From assembly GCA_015680685.1 (NCBI GenBank), contig MNCI01004154.1:187796-251795 (forward strand): DNA of 64,000 bases, read 5' to 3'. This DNA is from Gnetum montanum. Taxonomy: Eukaryota; Streptophyta; Gnetopsida; Gnetales; Gnetaceae. Under the pieces are notes generated by a model, which searched no databases, was not told where the DNA came from, and saw only the letters and a program-made list of their open reading frames with translations. The translations under genes were made by a program, and so were the position numbers. The stretch's first letter is position 1. The number at the start of each line of letters is the position of its first letter. This document shows positions 34,323 through 46,866 of this stretch, piece by piece.

Positions 34323-35220
34323 GGAATGCTTATTTCTCATAGAAATGATATGAAAGCCTAGAATATATATAGTTAGAGAATTTTTTTTCTTCCCAAGTTT
34401 TAGTAAAAATAAATAGATCAAAATCACTGAATAAATGACTAGTATCTAAAGTAATAATTTTATTAACTAATGAACTTTTAACAATAAGGAAACTATGTAA
34501 GAGAAGAAAATCCCTATTTTGGGGGATTTTCCTTCTCCTTGATGACTACAACATATTTGTAGTTTAAGTAAGCAATTTTGCCTTCTACAATCACTTGTTT
34601 AAGTTTTTGTCATTTGTCTTGCTTTTTTGCATACTCTTTTTTGGTTAGATTTCAATTAATCTAAATTTGTTGTCCTTTCAAAATACTTCCATTTTTCCAA
34701 ACCTTATTTATTCTATATAGTCAACAAACTTAACAAGAATCTAGCAAGGTTTACCCTCCTTAGGATCAAATCTATTTGTACTAATAATCTAGTAGAAGAA
34801 ATGTGCATTTGTTTATAAAGAAATTTGACGTGACTTGCAAAAAATCATCATCCTCTTCTTTAGGAATTTTCACAATTCAAAGATTCTGAATCTTATTACA
34901 TTTTTCTTTATCTCCACACTTCCAAGTCTAAGTGAGTACTTGTTATTTTTTGATTCAAGGAAATCCAACTTTTTTAACCCATATGCATTTGTTGCACCCT
35001 TGATAGCCCCGTTGTACAAATATACAACTATAGGTCATCTTGAGTGTTCCAAGTACAAAATGGTTTCTCATCAGGAAAAAATTATAGTATTCTTTAATAC
35101 ATGCCTAGGAGCTAACACCACTAACTCCTACCCATTGATAAATAATAATATAACTAATAATGTTTTCTTGGTTGAGTTTTTATCTTTCAACAAGATATTT
35201 ATGGTTTGGTAGGAAGGTTA
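34323..35220 (-). pseudogene. LINE 5' part (start of endonuclease, ORF1-like remnant)
   Basis: On the minus strand, GFHIISMRNKHSK next to the insertion point continues without a gap into KGRTFGGISYLF at 5610 once Athila-A is removed, so this is the same LINE endonuclease. Further upstream (34560-35200, minus) a decayed Lys-rich sequence with CWILVKFVDYI and a KFRLIE-like segment resembles the C-terminal part of a plant LINE ORF1. It is heavily broken. Confidence 0.6.
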
Positions 35221-35705
35221 GCATTCCTTGTAATATCAAGAAATTCCTTAATTCAAAAGCAAATTATTCTACTACTATTCCTCATCATTTGCAATTAATT
35301 AGTATAGCATGAATGTGATTTGAGTAGATGACTTAAAATTCCTTGTTCAGAACAAATATGTTGTTAGTATAAATAGCATTAAAGATGAATAAAAATGTCC
35401 TACATTTTAATACATTAAATACATAGTGAGATATTAAAATTGCAAATTTGATTAATTTGTTTGTTAATGATGTTTTCAAAATTCATAAAATGAACACTTC
35501 TACTATTCAATAAACCTAGAAGGCCTCCAATAAACTAAGAATGTGTATCAATGTAATAAAATTTTCATTTATATTTCATAAGAAAACAATGAAACCAAGT
35601 GGATGACATTTTTACTAATTTACTATATTTGTAACTTTATATATGGAGTAGAAGATAGTGCATTTATTTATAGCATGAGTAGGAGATAGCACATTATAAT
35701 GTTAT
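35221..35705. other. AT-rich stretch without recognisable feature
   Basis: There are no long frames, repeats or motifs. It may be further LINE 5' sequence or unique DNA. Confidence 0.4.
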
Positions 35706-35710
35706 AATAA

Positions 35711-35810
35711 TGAGGTGTTAGCCTGGGCGGTAAGACTTTTGATTTGGAAGTTCTAAGTCGTCAGTTGATTCTGGTGAGCAATACTGGGGCAGCCTGTTTC
35801 CTCAAACTAG
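35711..35810 (+). repeat. SINE-like, tRNA-derived segment
   Basis: TTAGCCTGGGCGG (35718-35730) resembles an RNA polymerase III A box, and AAGTTCTAAGTCG (35748-35760) a decayed B box, with about 30 bp between them as in tRNA-derived SINEs. There is no clear 3' tail or target duplication. Confidence 0.35.
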
Positions 35811-36349
35811 ATTGAATCATATTGGTTACAATTTTCTTTGTTTCCAAGGTAGACTATTTTCTTTTTTCCTGAATTTCAACAACACATTCTGTGTATATTT
35901 GCTATTACATTCTGTGAATAACTATTCTGAATCATCCTTGCTCCAACCTCGAGCTTTTCACTGTCATTTCATGAGCGATGATGAACTTTGTGGGACGCTA
36001 ATTTTATTTACGAAGTTATGCCTAACAACTCCAACACCAGTTTTCATGACGCTTTGTCATTGATAACCTTTATTCTTCTGTTGTGGTCAAGCATCTATTT
36101 TGTGTTACACCTACGAAAAGAAGGATTTGTGTTTTAACAAAGGTTTTGCGCTAAATGCTTCGGAATGCTACATCATAAAGTGAGTGTACATAATGTTTAT
36201 TACGCAGGAATAGACATCAAGTTTTGCAGTCACATTATTGCACTGTCAAATAAATTTCGAATTCTAATTGGAGACATACGGTACCTCACACCCTCATCAA
36301 GCTTTACAGTTCACTAAATCAAAGATCAGCTTTATGTATATTTTATTAC

Positions 36350-36890
36350 CCTGCAATTCCTTCTTCAAGTTCAAGCATACCAAGGAGAATATCTCATTTT
36401 GTCCAATGATGAAAGCAAAAGTGAAAGTATAGAGTATAACTTGGAGGCCAAACAACCTTTACATATCTAAAATCGAAAGTTCAACCATGAAATTCCTTTC
36501 TATATTTTGCTTGTTTTCCTTGAAGCATCCCAAGTAGAATATCTCTTTTTATATACCGATGAAAGCAAAAGTTAATGCAGAATATTTCATTTTGTTGATC
36601 GAGAAGAGAAAAAGTTAAACGGGAGAGTATAACTTGAAGGTGAAACAATATTATCTAGATCTTTTTTAAAGTATTTCATTTTCACTTTGTTCACTGATGA
36701 AACAAAAAGTTAAAAGCGGAGAGTATAACTCGAAGGTGAAAAAAGCTTATTGGATTACGTTGCAATTCGCTTCTCTGCTTTGCCTGTTGTCCTTATCAGC
36801 ATCCTAAGGAGAAATTCTTATTTTGTAATAATGAAAGCGAAGGCCAAAGCAGAGAGTATAACTTCTAAACGAAACCCACCATTGCTAGAT
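36350..36890 (+). repeat. Degenerate tandem repeat of 120-150 bp
   Basis: Four to five imperfect copies are seen of a unit containing AAGGAGAATATCTCATTTTG, then GATGAAAGCAAAAGTTAAAG and GGAGAGTATAACTTGAAGG (unit cores near 36390, 36545, 36590-36645, 36700-36735 and 36815-36860). The unit does not match any LTR or UTR in the window. It lies just upstream of the exon-like frames at 37.1-38.0 kb. Confidence 0.65.
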
Positions 36891-37103
36891 GGTCCATGTT
36901 GGGCCTCCAAGTTATGCCATTGTTCTTTGTTGAAGCAGAAGCTCTTTCTTGTTAACAGTTTAAGCCTTTAAGTCTGTGTGCTAAATGCTTCTTGAAGCCT
37001 CGACTGAAGGAAGAAAAGCTTAAAATATTGCAGGGTTTTGCAACTAATCAAGCAGTGGCTATCATCTCATTGTGTAACCAGTGCATAAATTTTGAATAAC
37101 ATA

Positions 37104-37595
37104 ATGGCGTTCATGGGAAGCATTCTGTCAACGGCAGAAAAGGGGCTGCCGGCATGGCTGGAGAGCAAGCACCTGCAGTGGTTATGTTTTGCATAACCAC
37201 TAATAATATAACTAATAATGAATTTCCATTCATGTACGAAGTTCAACGCCCATTCCCTGATGATGAGGAGGAGGAGAGATACTGGAATGAACATCCACTG
37301 CAGATGTTCCAGGTGGTGGGGCAAGATCACAGGCATGGATGGCCACCTTCATGAAGGGCCATCAAATACAAAGACTATTACTACTTGACATCTAAGCAAG
37401 CCATGCATCAAATGGCTGCTTGGATCCACCGTTGCCATGGCAATGAGTACACCATTATATTTGGGGAGTTTCTCAACTTGAAGTGGGTGTGCCAAGATGT
37501 TTGTCGTCACGAGGGTTACCTCAAAATCTTGAGTGGTGACTATTTTGTTTTCGTTGTTGAGTGGTGTTATCCAGTGACATGGATCACATAGAGTT
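37104..37595 (+). pseudogene. Unidentified gene-like remnant, 5' part
   Basis: A GC-richer patch in an AT-rich setting. One plus frame from 37154 gives 66 residues with an acidic DDEEEERYWNEHPLQMFQ segment, and a second frame (37360-37590) gives about 70 residues with IIFGEFLNLKWVCQDV. A minus-strand frame across 37349-37672 is equally long, so the coding strand is uncertain. I recognise no family. It could be a decayed host gene or a fragment carried by a transposon. Confidence 0.3.
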
Positions 37596-37775
37596 GAACC
37601 GCCTATGGTGAGGAATGCTAAACATTGTGCCAAGTGTTTTTGTAGGTATGGAATGCTCATCTCTATTATCATTTTTTTCGATTTTAATCACCAGCACATT
37701 CACTTCCTCTACCAATCTTTACCAAGAAATCAAGAACTTACCTACGATTTGCTTGCCCTCTTATTTGGCCAATAG

Positions 37776-38033
37776 TGGTTACCTTCAGCAGGCAAGCATG
37801 GAGCATACACGACAACAAAAGGTGAGCATATCAAACGGTTTAACTTCAGCAATGTCAGCAATCTTGAAGACATACAAATTAACGGAGGCAGTGAAATTAG
37901 CATATGCAAACACAATGCCACACATGACAGCATTGTTCGGTTGTGGAAAGGAAAAGGATTCAACCTTGAACGCCAAGGCAAGCCATTCACTTATGCCAAT
38001 GTAACTCTTTGTATAGATATTTTCGTTGAATGA
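37776..38033 (+). pseudogene. Exon-like frame of an unidentified protein
   Basis: A plus frame running to TGA at 38031 encodes about 80 residues with a natural composition, including HGAYTTTKGEHIKRFNFSNV, then SEISICKHNATHDSIVRLWK and FTYANVTLCIDIFVE at the end. It has no internal stop after an upstream TAG near 37773. TTACCTTCAG at 37779-37788 is a good 3' splice site in front of it, so it may be a last exon. The family is unknown to me. It is missed by start-codon-based ORF calling because it lacks an early ATG. Confidence 0.4.
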
Positions 38034-38780
38034 ATTTTTTACATAGAATTAAGTGTTTTGAGTGATGTATTTTGACTTTTTGAGTTCTCTACTATTTTTG
38101 CTTTTTCATGGGTTTTTATAACTTTTGTGTTTTTCAAGATACTCGTGAACTACTATAACTACTTTTTTTTAAAAAAAAAAAACACGTGGTACACAAATTG
38201 AAGGAATTGTCTCTATTACATCTTAACTTCTATGTATGCTCATTGTACTATCTTATGTATATTGATAATTATCACTAGCCATGTTTACATAGCCTAGTAG
38301 CTAATAGGGGTGGACTCAAAAATACTTGTTTAAATAAAAAAATGACTTTTAGACCAAATATAATATAATAGTAGTATGCAATTCCATTATTACTTAAGAG
38401 GTTGAAGGTTCAAATCTCTTTTATCTAGTAAGAAGTTGAAAGTTCAAGTCTGTTTCATCTATTTTTAAACTAGAGATTCAAGTATATTTTGTGTTGCTAT
38501 TAAGTCACACACATAGACTAGAAGGCATAATAAGTGGCAAGTCGTAAATAGCAAGGTGTTATCACATCCATAAAAGAGCACAAGTTGGTGAACATGTGAG
38601 CATTTTTGATAATAAATGTAAGTTAAGGTCCAACATAGATAAATCTTAAAAATTACATACTTGACATTGAAATTTTATTAAGTAGATCTATCTACTAAAC
38701 AATAGAAATATCCATGCCATGAGTTTTGAAAACATTATTAAGAAAACTACCAAGTATTTTTTATAACATTTGAAAGAAAT
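38034..38780. other. AT-rich stretch, nothing recognised
   Basis: It holds homopolymer runs (T/A near 38165-38185) and short direct repeats of a GAAGTTGAA/GGTTGAAGGTTC-like phrase near 38400-38480. No coding or transposon signal is seen. Confidence 0.4.
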
Positions 38781-40920
38781 CAACCAGATTTGTAACTGTC
38801 ATATTCTTTCTCTTTCTTATGTGTTCAAATGTAGGACATTTTGCATGAAAATGTAGTGTTCATCTTTAATGCTATTTCTTTTATACAATTGCCAGATTCA
38901 TTCTTCACAAGGAATTTTGTACCATCTACTTTTTCAACTCTTAGATAATGAGATCTCATTCATGCTTTGCTAATTCTGCATTGTAATTGATGAGAAATAG
39001 CAATAGATAAATAATTTTCCATTGAAATAAGGCCTCCCACCTTCCATCATATTATTTAAATAAAAATGTTTTATGCCTTCTACATTTTCCTAAAATTTTT
39101 TATCTATTGCTTCTTTTACCAAAAATTGCAAACTTAGTTAGGATTAGACTAAAGAATGTACTCTTGCATATTCCATTTACTAAGTTATAGAACTCTCTCA
39201 TGAAGCCATTCTTTATCATGACTTTCCATCATCACTTTTTTTTAGAATACTTATCGAATAAAGATGTAGAAATATTATGAGTGTAGGTCATAAACTAACA
39301 CATGGCTTCAACCTCTAATGGCATCATCTCTACTACAAGAAGCATAATATCATCTTACGTTTGTCTCTTCACTTTAAATTCATCAAGCAAAAAATAATTT
39401 TAAATTTCTTTTATTAGTTTACAACATTTATTTTATAGAGAAAGGCCTCATAAAACACACCCATAAAGAATAGTAGGGTAAACAATAGCATGATAAAGTT
39501 GTTTTCAAATATACCAAGCTAGAATAGATTCTTTCTTCTATTTCCTTTTTAAAGAAAATAAGGTTTTCATACCACTTGCAATGGTTTGAGTAATGCACTA
39601 ATCTTATTTGTAATTGTAGGAGCATTCTAGGCCAATATATTTGTAAGAAAAAATTATGTTCACATATTTATTTCCTATATTAAAATTATACATCTTATTT
39701 CATATGCCACAAATAATAATTTTTGTTTTTTGGACATTACCTTTCATTGTTGAATGCTAACAAAATTCATTAAGAGTATTAATCATTTTCTACAATCTTG
39801 TTATTGAATTTAAAATTAAGGCAACATCATCACCAAAGCAAGAGTTTGACAAGTCTACTTCCAATTGTAATTGCAAAATGAGTAGGTATTTTATACATCC
39901 AATCTTCAAGTTCATCAATAAAAAGACTAAATGAAGTAAGAAAAAGAGGATATCATTATTTAACACCAATAAAACTATTAAATAAAAATTTGCTAACCCA
40001 TTTGTAAACTAAATACATACCTCTTTATAAAGTTTTTGGATTGCTGGTAACAATGTGCTAGGAACTTCTAAATTTTTCAAGCACCTCCAAACTTGGTTCG
40101 AATGATAGAATCATAGGTCTTAAAAAAAATCTACAAAGTATATAAAAGTTTTTTTATGTGAACCTTTTACTCTATTAATAAGATATTTTATAAAGTGATG
40201 AGATGATCTATAGTAGAATGTTGTTGCCTAAATCATGCTTAGAAAATTACATGTATCTAATTTTCATTAGTCCATCTTCCAATCATAGATTCTAGAATTG
40301 TATATAGAAACTTGACAAAAATATTGCTGATTATAATTAGTCTATAATTATATAGGTCTTTTTTATTTCCTTTCTTAAAGATCATAACTACTTTATTGAT
40401 GCATCATTTCTTTTCTAACCCCACTTGCATAGCCAATTTTAACTTCTTCTAGATGGCATTCCATACTAGTGGTCCTTCTCATTTAAGCATTTTTTTATAT
40501 AGGTTATTTACATCAGCAACTTTTCTAGATATTAGTATTTTTATTCTCTACATTATGTCATCAAAAGAAATGAACATTGTATGACCATTATTATGAAAAT
40601 CTTCTATTTTATCATTGCTCTAAAATAAAGCTTGATAAAAATTTTCAATATCTTTAAGAGTGAAACCATATTCTATTCTTCTCTTGCTTTGAAATCAATG
40701 TTAAAATCATTTAGGATCTTTCTATAACATCTTTAATATACTATTTTATTTTTGTTTGACAAATTCCCTCTTCTTACTTGAATCAGATTTTTATATGCTT
40801 TGAAAGTCTTTGGTGACTTCTAAGTCTTTAGTAAAATTCTAGTCATCTTCCATTCTTTATTAAACCATTATTGATTATTTGTATTTTTCCTTTTAGAAAT
40901 ATTTAGGGTAGTTGTAATTT
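38781..40920 (-). pseudogene. Second LINE: reverse transcriptase region
   Basis: Decayed frames on the minus strand show the LINE order. NKEWKMTRIL (about 40850) in the linker is followed by a region with GVKQ-YPL-LTSFSLFIDELE (39895-39970), equivalent to GVRQGCPLSPTLF-YIDEL. Next come LVKLLLW with the FADD region altered (about 39840), KTKIIICGI (about 39720), YKYIGLE (about 39630) and HCKWYENLIF...KKEI (39428-39600). Stop codons and frameshifts are numerous. The LINE is interrupted at 40920 by Athila-B with target duplication AATTT. Confidence 0.65.
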
Positions 40921-41539
40921 TGATGGGACGTGATATCGCATGGGCCGCGATATTGTGTCTTCCCCTGCGATATCGCGTACGCGATATCACATGGGCCGCG
41001 ATATCGCATCTTCCCCTGTGATATCGCGTACGCGATATTGCAGTGTGCCGCCAAGTCTATAAATAAGAGGTGGCTCTACCTTGTTTTTCCATCTAGATCT
41101 AGACCCGTAGTGAAACTCTGGAAGTTTTACCTCTCTAGAGATAGAATAATTTTCATATGCTTGCAGTAGGAGCTCCAAAGTGAACGAATCTTTATTTGAG
41201 AAAATATTGTACCTGAACACAAGTTTGTGTACAGAAATAAAGATGAACTTTTGGATAAACCTTGCAGTGCATGGACTAAGCTAATTATGATTTTAATTAC
41301 TGTTATTTATTGTTTATCGTTTAAATGCTTTATTAGTTAATTAAATCTCTCTCAACCCTTCTCCCATAGTTATGTGCATTCAGTACGACCACTTCGAGCA
41401 TGTGCGTTACGCTTGGTAATCCTAGTANATTAGGTGTTCCACAAGGCGTGTAGGCACTTAGTCTGTGGAGTTCGATTAGATCGTGCGTGTAATGCTCATA
41501 TTCATATGGTTGAGTGTAGGGGTACCTTGCCACTCATCA
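40921..41539 (+). repeat. 5' LTR of Athila-B
   Basis: It is 619 bp, with TATAAATA at 41058-41065. Its U3 palindromic array (40930-41040) contains the perfect 20-base palindrome GATATCGCGTACGCGATATC and is about 70 bp longer than in the 3' LTR. About 250 bp present in the 3' LTR (47303-47550) are missing at a single unresolved base (N at 41428), which looks like an assembly join or a deletion. Confidence 0.85.
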
Positions 41540-41540
41540 T

Positions 41541-41559
41541 TGGTGCCATTGCCGAGGAC
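41541..41559 (+). other. Athila-B primer binding site
   Basis: TGGTGCCATTGCCGAGGAC starts one base after the LTR. It is complementary, with a few mismatches, to the 3' end of plant tRNA-Asp and fixes the plus orientation. Confidence 0.8.
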
Positions 41560-41687
41560 TAAGTTTTTTGTGCGCTAAGTAGAACATAGGAAATTATCCA
41601 CATCTTTGGGAGCTTAAACAAACCCTTAGGGTTAATTAAACAAAAAAAATTATATAACGGTTAATCAGCACACTAAATAAAATAACA

Positions 41688-43673
41688 ATGTCTTCTTCTT
41701 CTCATAAAAGCACTTCACCACCTAGGGATCACACAAGAGATAGTCGGTAGTCTAACACACATAATTGCGAATCACCAGTTCCTCAACAGTTTTAGGTGAT
41801 ATATACTCATCCCGATGAGTATATACCCAATTTTACTTTTATCCTCCATCAGGATGAACAACTACGTTAGCGTGATTTGCAAGGTAACATAGTGTTACCC
41901 CCAGATCGTATAGTCCCCAACATGCTCCTCCGTGCTCTTGCATAGATAGGCATGATGCAACTATATGTTGAATACATTGCATGTGATTACAACATAAGGG
42001 ATTACCATCACATAGAAGCACAATGTTTAAGGGACTTGCGGTAGGAGAGCCACCATACATTGTTGAAGGGCAAAGGGGTCCTGCACATCCTAAGTGAAAT
42101 TGGAGATGGTAAACCAATTATAATAGGTTCTCCATCAAATGATGTTTCCCCTCCTAACAATAGTGAGGAGGTGGGGTATCAGAACCTATGCTCCACGATA
42201 CACAACCCTGGTTCTAATCCCCATGAACACCAAGTGTTCACTAAGGGAACAAAAACACATGATAAGGATGGGCATTCAGATCGTCATCATGATTGGGGCC
42301 ATAGTCATCGAAGAGAAGGTAAGAAACATCATCATGGTGATGGTTCCCCTTCTTCTTCCCCTTCATCACATCACTCACCTCCTTCTTCCACATCAGGGCG
42401 TAGTCACAAAGAGCACAACAGTGGGGATAAGGGTAAGCGAGATGAGAGACCTCGACAAGAGAGTCGAGACCGAGGATGAGGGCATTCAACAAAATCAAGG
42501 AATAGAAGGGACATTAGGAAACCACATAGGCATCATAGACATCATGAGAGAGATGACCATGATGAACCCCTACTAGCAACTTGGAGTATGTTAGATATTA
42601 CGGAGGCTGTGAAAATACCTTCAAGGCATCCAAAAGATAGCTAGATCAAGAGACTAGACATGAATAATATCCCATGATTCGAAAGGGGATACAATGCTGA
42701 TCCATAAAATCACTTACAGGCATTCCACGATGCCTGTGCCTTGCAAAATATCAAAAAAGAGTGGCAGAAGTTAAAGTTGTTCCATAGGACATTCATAAAA
42801 GAAGTAGAGACTTGGTACCGGTCCTTAGAGTCGAAAACCAATAGAAGGTGGAGTACAATGCTAGAATTGTTTAATGACAAATACCAAACGTACTCTAGAG
42901 TGTCCAAATTGTGTAAGTATATCCAAGGATGGAAGCAGGGTACTCACGAACCCTTGGATGCTACCATGGGCCGATATTACACATTGCTACATCGTTGCCT
43001 GGGCCATGGTTATGCACAATAGGATCAACTCCACCACCTCATGGATGGGCTAAGTCACGAAACTAGGAGAACCATTGGGACATGTGACCAAGGGAGATTA
43101 TTTGAACTTAGATCCCATGAAATTTATAGATTGTTGGAGTAAGTAGCTAAAGAAGAAGGGGAGCTATGGAAAAGAGAAATCATGGAAGAATATAACCATG
43201 ATCCTTCCCTTTAGAAGAAGGCAGTAAGATTCTGTGAGGAAGAGGATGAGTCACCACTCAAAGAGTTGGTAAATAGAAAAACCTTTCTGCTTCAAAAGTT
43301 AAGAACGGAAGTGTTGGATCAGGTAGATGAAATATGGAGCTCCTTAGATAGTAAAATTAAAACTGTCCTAAAAATTATAGAGAAATCTAAGGAGGAACGA
43401 AGTAGTGGCCATGATAAGAAAAAGCAAAGAGATTTAGGCCATGCACGTGACAAGGGTAAGGGAAAAATGACTATTTCCGATGAGGTTGTGGATTTGGATA
43501 TGGACAATGATGGTGGATGTGAGATCTGCCAATATGATCATCCTAAGGGATGTTGCCCAATAATCTCACATTTGCAAGAGTTTGGGGTGTATGTGCTCAA
43601 CCCAAGACTTGATAGAAGGCAAGCACCCCGAAGGTTACCTTATTCCCAAGGTAACCCAAGGCAGTTCCACTAA
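41688..43673 (+). pseudogene. Athila-B gag
   Basis: One frame runs from MSSSSHKSTSPP at 41688 to the stop after QGNPRQFH at 43673, about 660 codons without a frameshift but with about a dozen stops, mostly TAG. Regions in order: Ser/Pro N-terminus; LPPDRIVPNMLL helix region; a His/Arg/Ser-rich basic segment (42250-42540); the gag core with HLQAFHDACALQNIKKEW and FNDKYQTYSRVS; and a long charged tail with CEICQYDHPKGCC near 43520-43560, a possible metal-binding knuckle. Confidence 0.83.
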
Positions 43674-44149
43674 CCGTTAACATATTATCTAGGTAGAACT
43701 CCACCACAACCTATCGGGCAACACCAGTAGTGGCAACACCCATAGTCATGAGAGATGCCATCACCTAGACAACAATACCCTTACCGACAACCCCACAACA
43801 TCACTACCAAGTTCAGGAGTATTTTAGGACTCCTTCTCCTACGAAAGACATACCGCACCTGTACCATCCTCTAAATGCAGCCCCCACTCATACACTGATA
43901 GTTCCACTACCACCTGCTCCAACAATACAAGGGGAACTCCCCACTCAACTGTAGCAACATAATGCTAAGAGAGTAATAAACCTTCAACCTGCTATTGGTT
44001 CTAATAATTGCAAGAAGAGAAGACCTTTCTTTAGAACCAGAAACCCAACAAGCTCTCACAACCACAAGTGGTTGAGTCTGTGCATGCTCCTCCAACACAC
44101 AAGGCTTCGGAGCTTCCTTCAAACCAACAATAGGGCTTTACACATACGG

Positions 44150-44733
44150 TTATGTTAACACATACTATTACTGACTAGATAAAGGTGGGCCACCTTCCCA
44201 AGAAACTCTCTAACCTTGGAAGTCCCTTAATATACCTCCAAGTCACCAGGAATAAACCACATAAGGCTCTTCTTGACTCAAGTTTTGGAGTCAACTTAAT
44301 CTCACGAGAAATGTATCAAGCTTGGAACCTACCCGAACTCATGAAGAGAAATATTCAACTAGAGCTGGCTGACTAGTTCATCACCATTCCCTTAGGATTG
44401 GTGGAGGATTTCATTATTACTATGTGTGGTTGGTCATACCCTGCTAATTTCTTGGTGATAGAAGTGAACAGTAACAAAGGGGACTTTCCAATTATAATGG
44501 GGAGGGCATGGCTCAACACCAGCAATGCATGCCTAGGGATCCACGATATTTCCTTGGAAATATCTAAGGAAAACATTTATGAAGAGATTGAGAAGAAGAA
44601 AGTTCCATGCATCACATACAATGACTCAGAGGGTGATGACATGGAGGAATGCTCAGCATCTCTTGCATGTAACTGGTATGCCCAAGAAACACAGATACAA
44701 CAGTGCCTGTATGTAGTAACCACACAACAATAA
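44150..44733 (+). pseudogene. Athila-B aspartic protease
   Basis: The frame is shared by 44185-44376 and 44398-44733. It reads LIYLQVTRNKPHKALLDSSF, with Asp-Ser-Ser where D-(T/S)-G is expected, then GVNLISREMY, GWSYPANFLVIEV and FPIIMGRAWLNT. One TAG separates the two halves. The polyprotein continues to about 44870, where it stops matching Athila-A pol and joins the 3' UTR: the RT start is deleted. Confidence 0.8.
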
Positions 44734-44879
44734 AACACCCAGTGGTTGACAGCTGATCAAGAAAGCGGCCCACCAACATTTATGGAACAAACTGGGGGAA
44801 CAACTCACATCCACAATGAAGACATAGATACATTGGAGTATGAGCATTACCGACTTCCACCCCTTAACCTAAAAACATC

Positions 44880-46866
44880 AATCGGGAGAAGTTGGACACT
44901 TCTAAAAAATTCAAATAGGTGCTCATTATTTTGGATCTCTCCCTTTCAATTCAGTCATGGGGGAGATGGCCACCTATGCTAATCATTTGAGGCCCTCAGT
45001 TCTTTTAAGTTTTTATTTTATACATTTTTGTTTTACAAATTTCTTTAACTTTTCTTATTTTTTGTTTTACAACAACATTATACTTTTTCATTTCTTTATG
45101 TGTGAGTGTGTGTGTGTGTTTTATCCATTTTGTTAAGTTTGTCACCAATAAGTGTTCTTCAAGATGGTATGAACTATTTTCCTATTGATTGCTAATGTTT
45201 GGTTTTTACCTTTAAGTTATGATGTTGATACTAAGGTATGTTTCTTTTGATATAGCAGGAAATGAGTCCACATTATCCACACATCCATAAATTTCTATGG
45301 TTTCTCTTAGCTTGGAACTGTACAGTCCCCTTCAAATTCATAAGAACTATCAATGAATCGGTGACTGGGCATTCCTCAAACTAAGGAAGGACTCAAGGAT
45401 AGAAAAGGGTGTGGCTTCAAGGGAACTTGATGCATTCGTGTTGGCCATTTTCTTAGGTGCTTGGATGTTTTCTTCGTGATTTTTCTTACCATTTTGACAT
45501 TACATAATTATTGGGAAGTTGAGCTAATAAAAATAACAAAGTCTTTGCATGGTGTGGTTCTCATGCATAAATGCATACAAAAAAGTGAGAATTCAAAGCA
45601 CACCCCTTAGACTAAATAATCATGTGGGCTACAAGCACTGGTTATGGAACTAAAATAAATATGTTCCCTCTAACTAAGGCCCTTTTCACTTCCCATTCTC
45701 TCCTCCTTCATTTCATTGGAATGGTGGTGGATCTTTGAGGAATGCATTCTTGCTACTTCAAGTGAATGGATGGGCCGAATGTATTAATGCGAAGTCACTA
45801 GATGTGGTTTGTTTGAGGCTGGACATGGAATGGGATCTACTAAGTCACATTAATCATGAAACACACAAGGGACTGTACATCACCTTGTTCTTGAGATTCC
45901 ATTCCATTCTCTTCTTTCCAACCTTCTCTCCCCATTTGTCACCTCATTGCCGGTTGTATCATTAGTATATATCTTGGTGGATGCATTGTTTTCTTTTGGG
46001 TAAATTCTTTTGGTTAAGACTTTAACTCTTGTTCCAAATGACATTCCCAGAGCCTATGGACTCTTTGAATGTGGGTTTGTTAGGGCATTAAAGGCATGAG
46101 CCTACTTTGGGAAGGACCCACTGGCATTCCTATTTGGTATACCAGTTAAATTATTTCCCTTAACATTTTTTGCAGTCCACCCTATTTTATTCATTTCCAT
46201 CTTGACATCCACTTCATCGATGTTACAGTTGTCTCTTTTTCTCCATATTCCTTGTTCTATTTCTTTTCCTCTATTCTCTTGCTATTGGAGGTTCACTCTT
46301 AGTCATGGGGGTCCTGGTCCAATTTTTCGATTTTCTCCTAGCCCCTACACCTTTGGTAGTCACCAATCTTACATCTCCAGACCTGTATCAGACATACCAC
46401 AACTTAGCCAATGGACCTTTCACCAAAGCAATGTATCAACTTCATTGTGATTCATTTACCCTTGCTAATATAAGATTGTGTTGAGTGTGCAGATGACAAT
46501 CATGCAACAATGGATTGGATCTAGAGAGAACACTTGGACTGGATCGGTGCTGAAGCAGCTATGCAAGGAGTAAGATCGATGATGTGCTTATGGATAGACA
46601 ATAGAAGGTGCAATCTTGGCATTGGCAGTAGTAGATTTCTTCTCTCTTCTCTCTTCTCTCTCAGCTGCCAAATGAGGCCTGATGTCAAATGTATAAGGTG
46701 TTCACTCTTGTTGTCGTGAACACTAGTTTTGTCATGTCATGTTCTGTAATGATGATCCATTCACATGTCATCCCATTTACCATAGTTCCATTCAGTCAAT
46801 AATCCCATACCTTCCCAATATTTTGTAAGGAACTTGAGGATGAGTTTTTATTCAGTCATGGGGCTA
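44880..46866 (+). other. 3' UTR of Athila-B with polypurine tract
   Basis: It matches 6453-8480 of Athila-A in inverse orientation. AGTCATGGGGG motifs occur at about 44953-44966, 46301-46313 and 46854-46864; the last one abuts the 3' LTR and is the functional polypurine tract. An interrupted GT microsatellite is at 45103-45119. No third ORF is present. Confidence 0.6.

Noticed and set aside
37349-37990. Minus-strand frames (107 and 82 residues) as a gene
   Set aside because: The plus-strand frame ending at 38033 has a better composition and a good splice acceptor, and the minus frames show no motif. The strand remains uncertain for 37349-37672.
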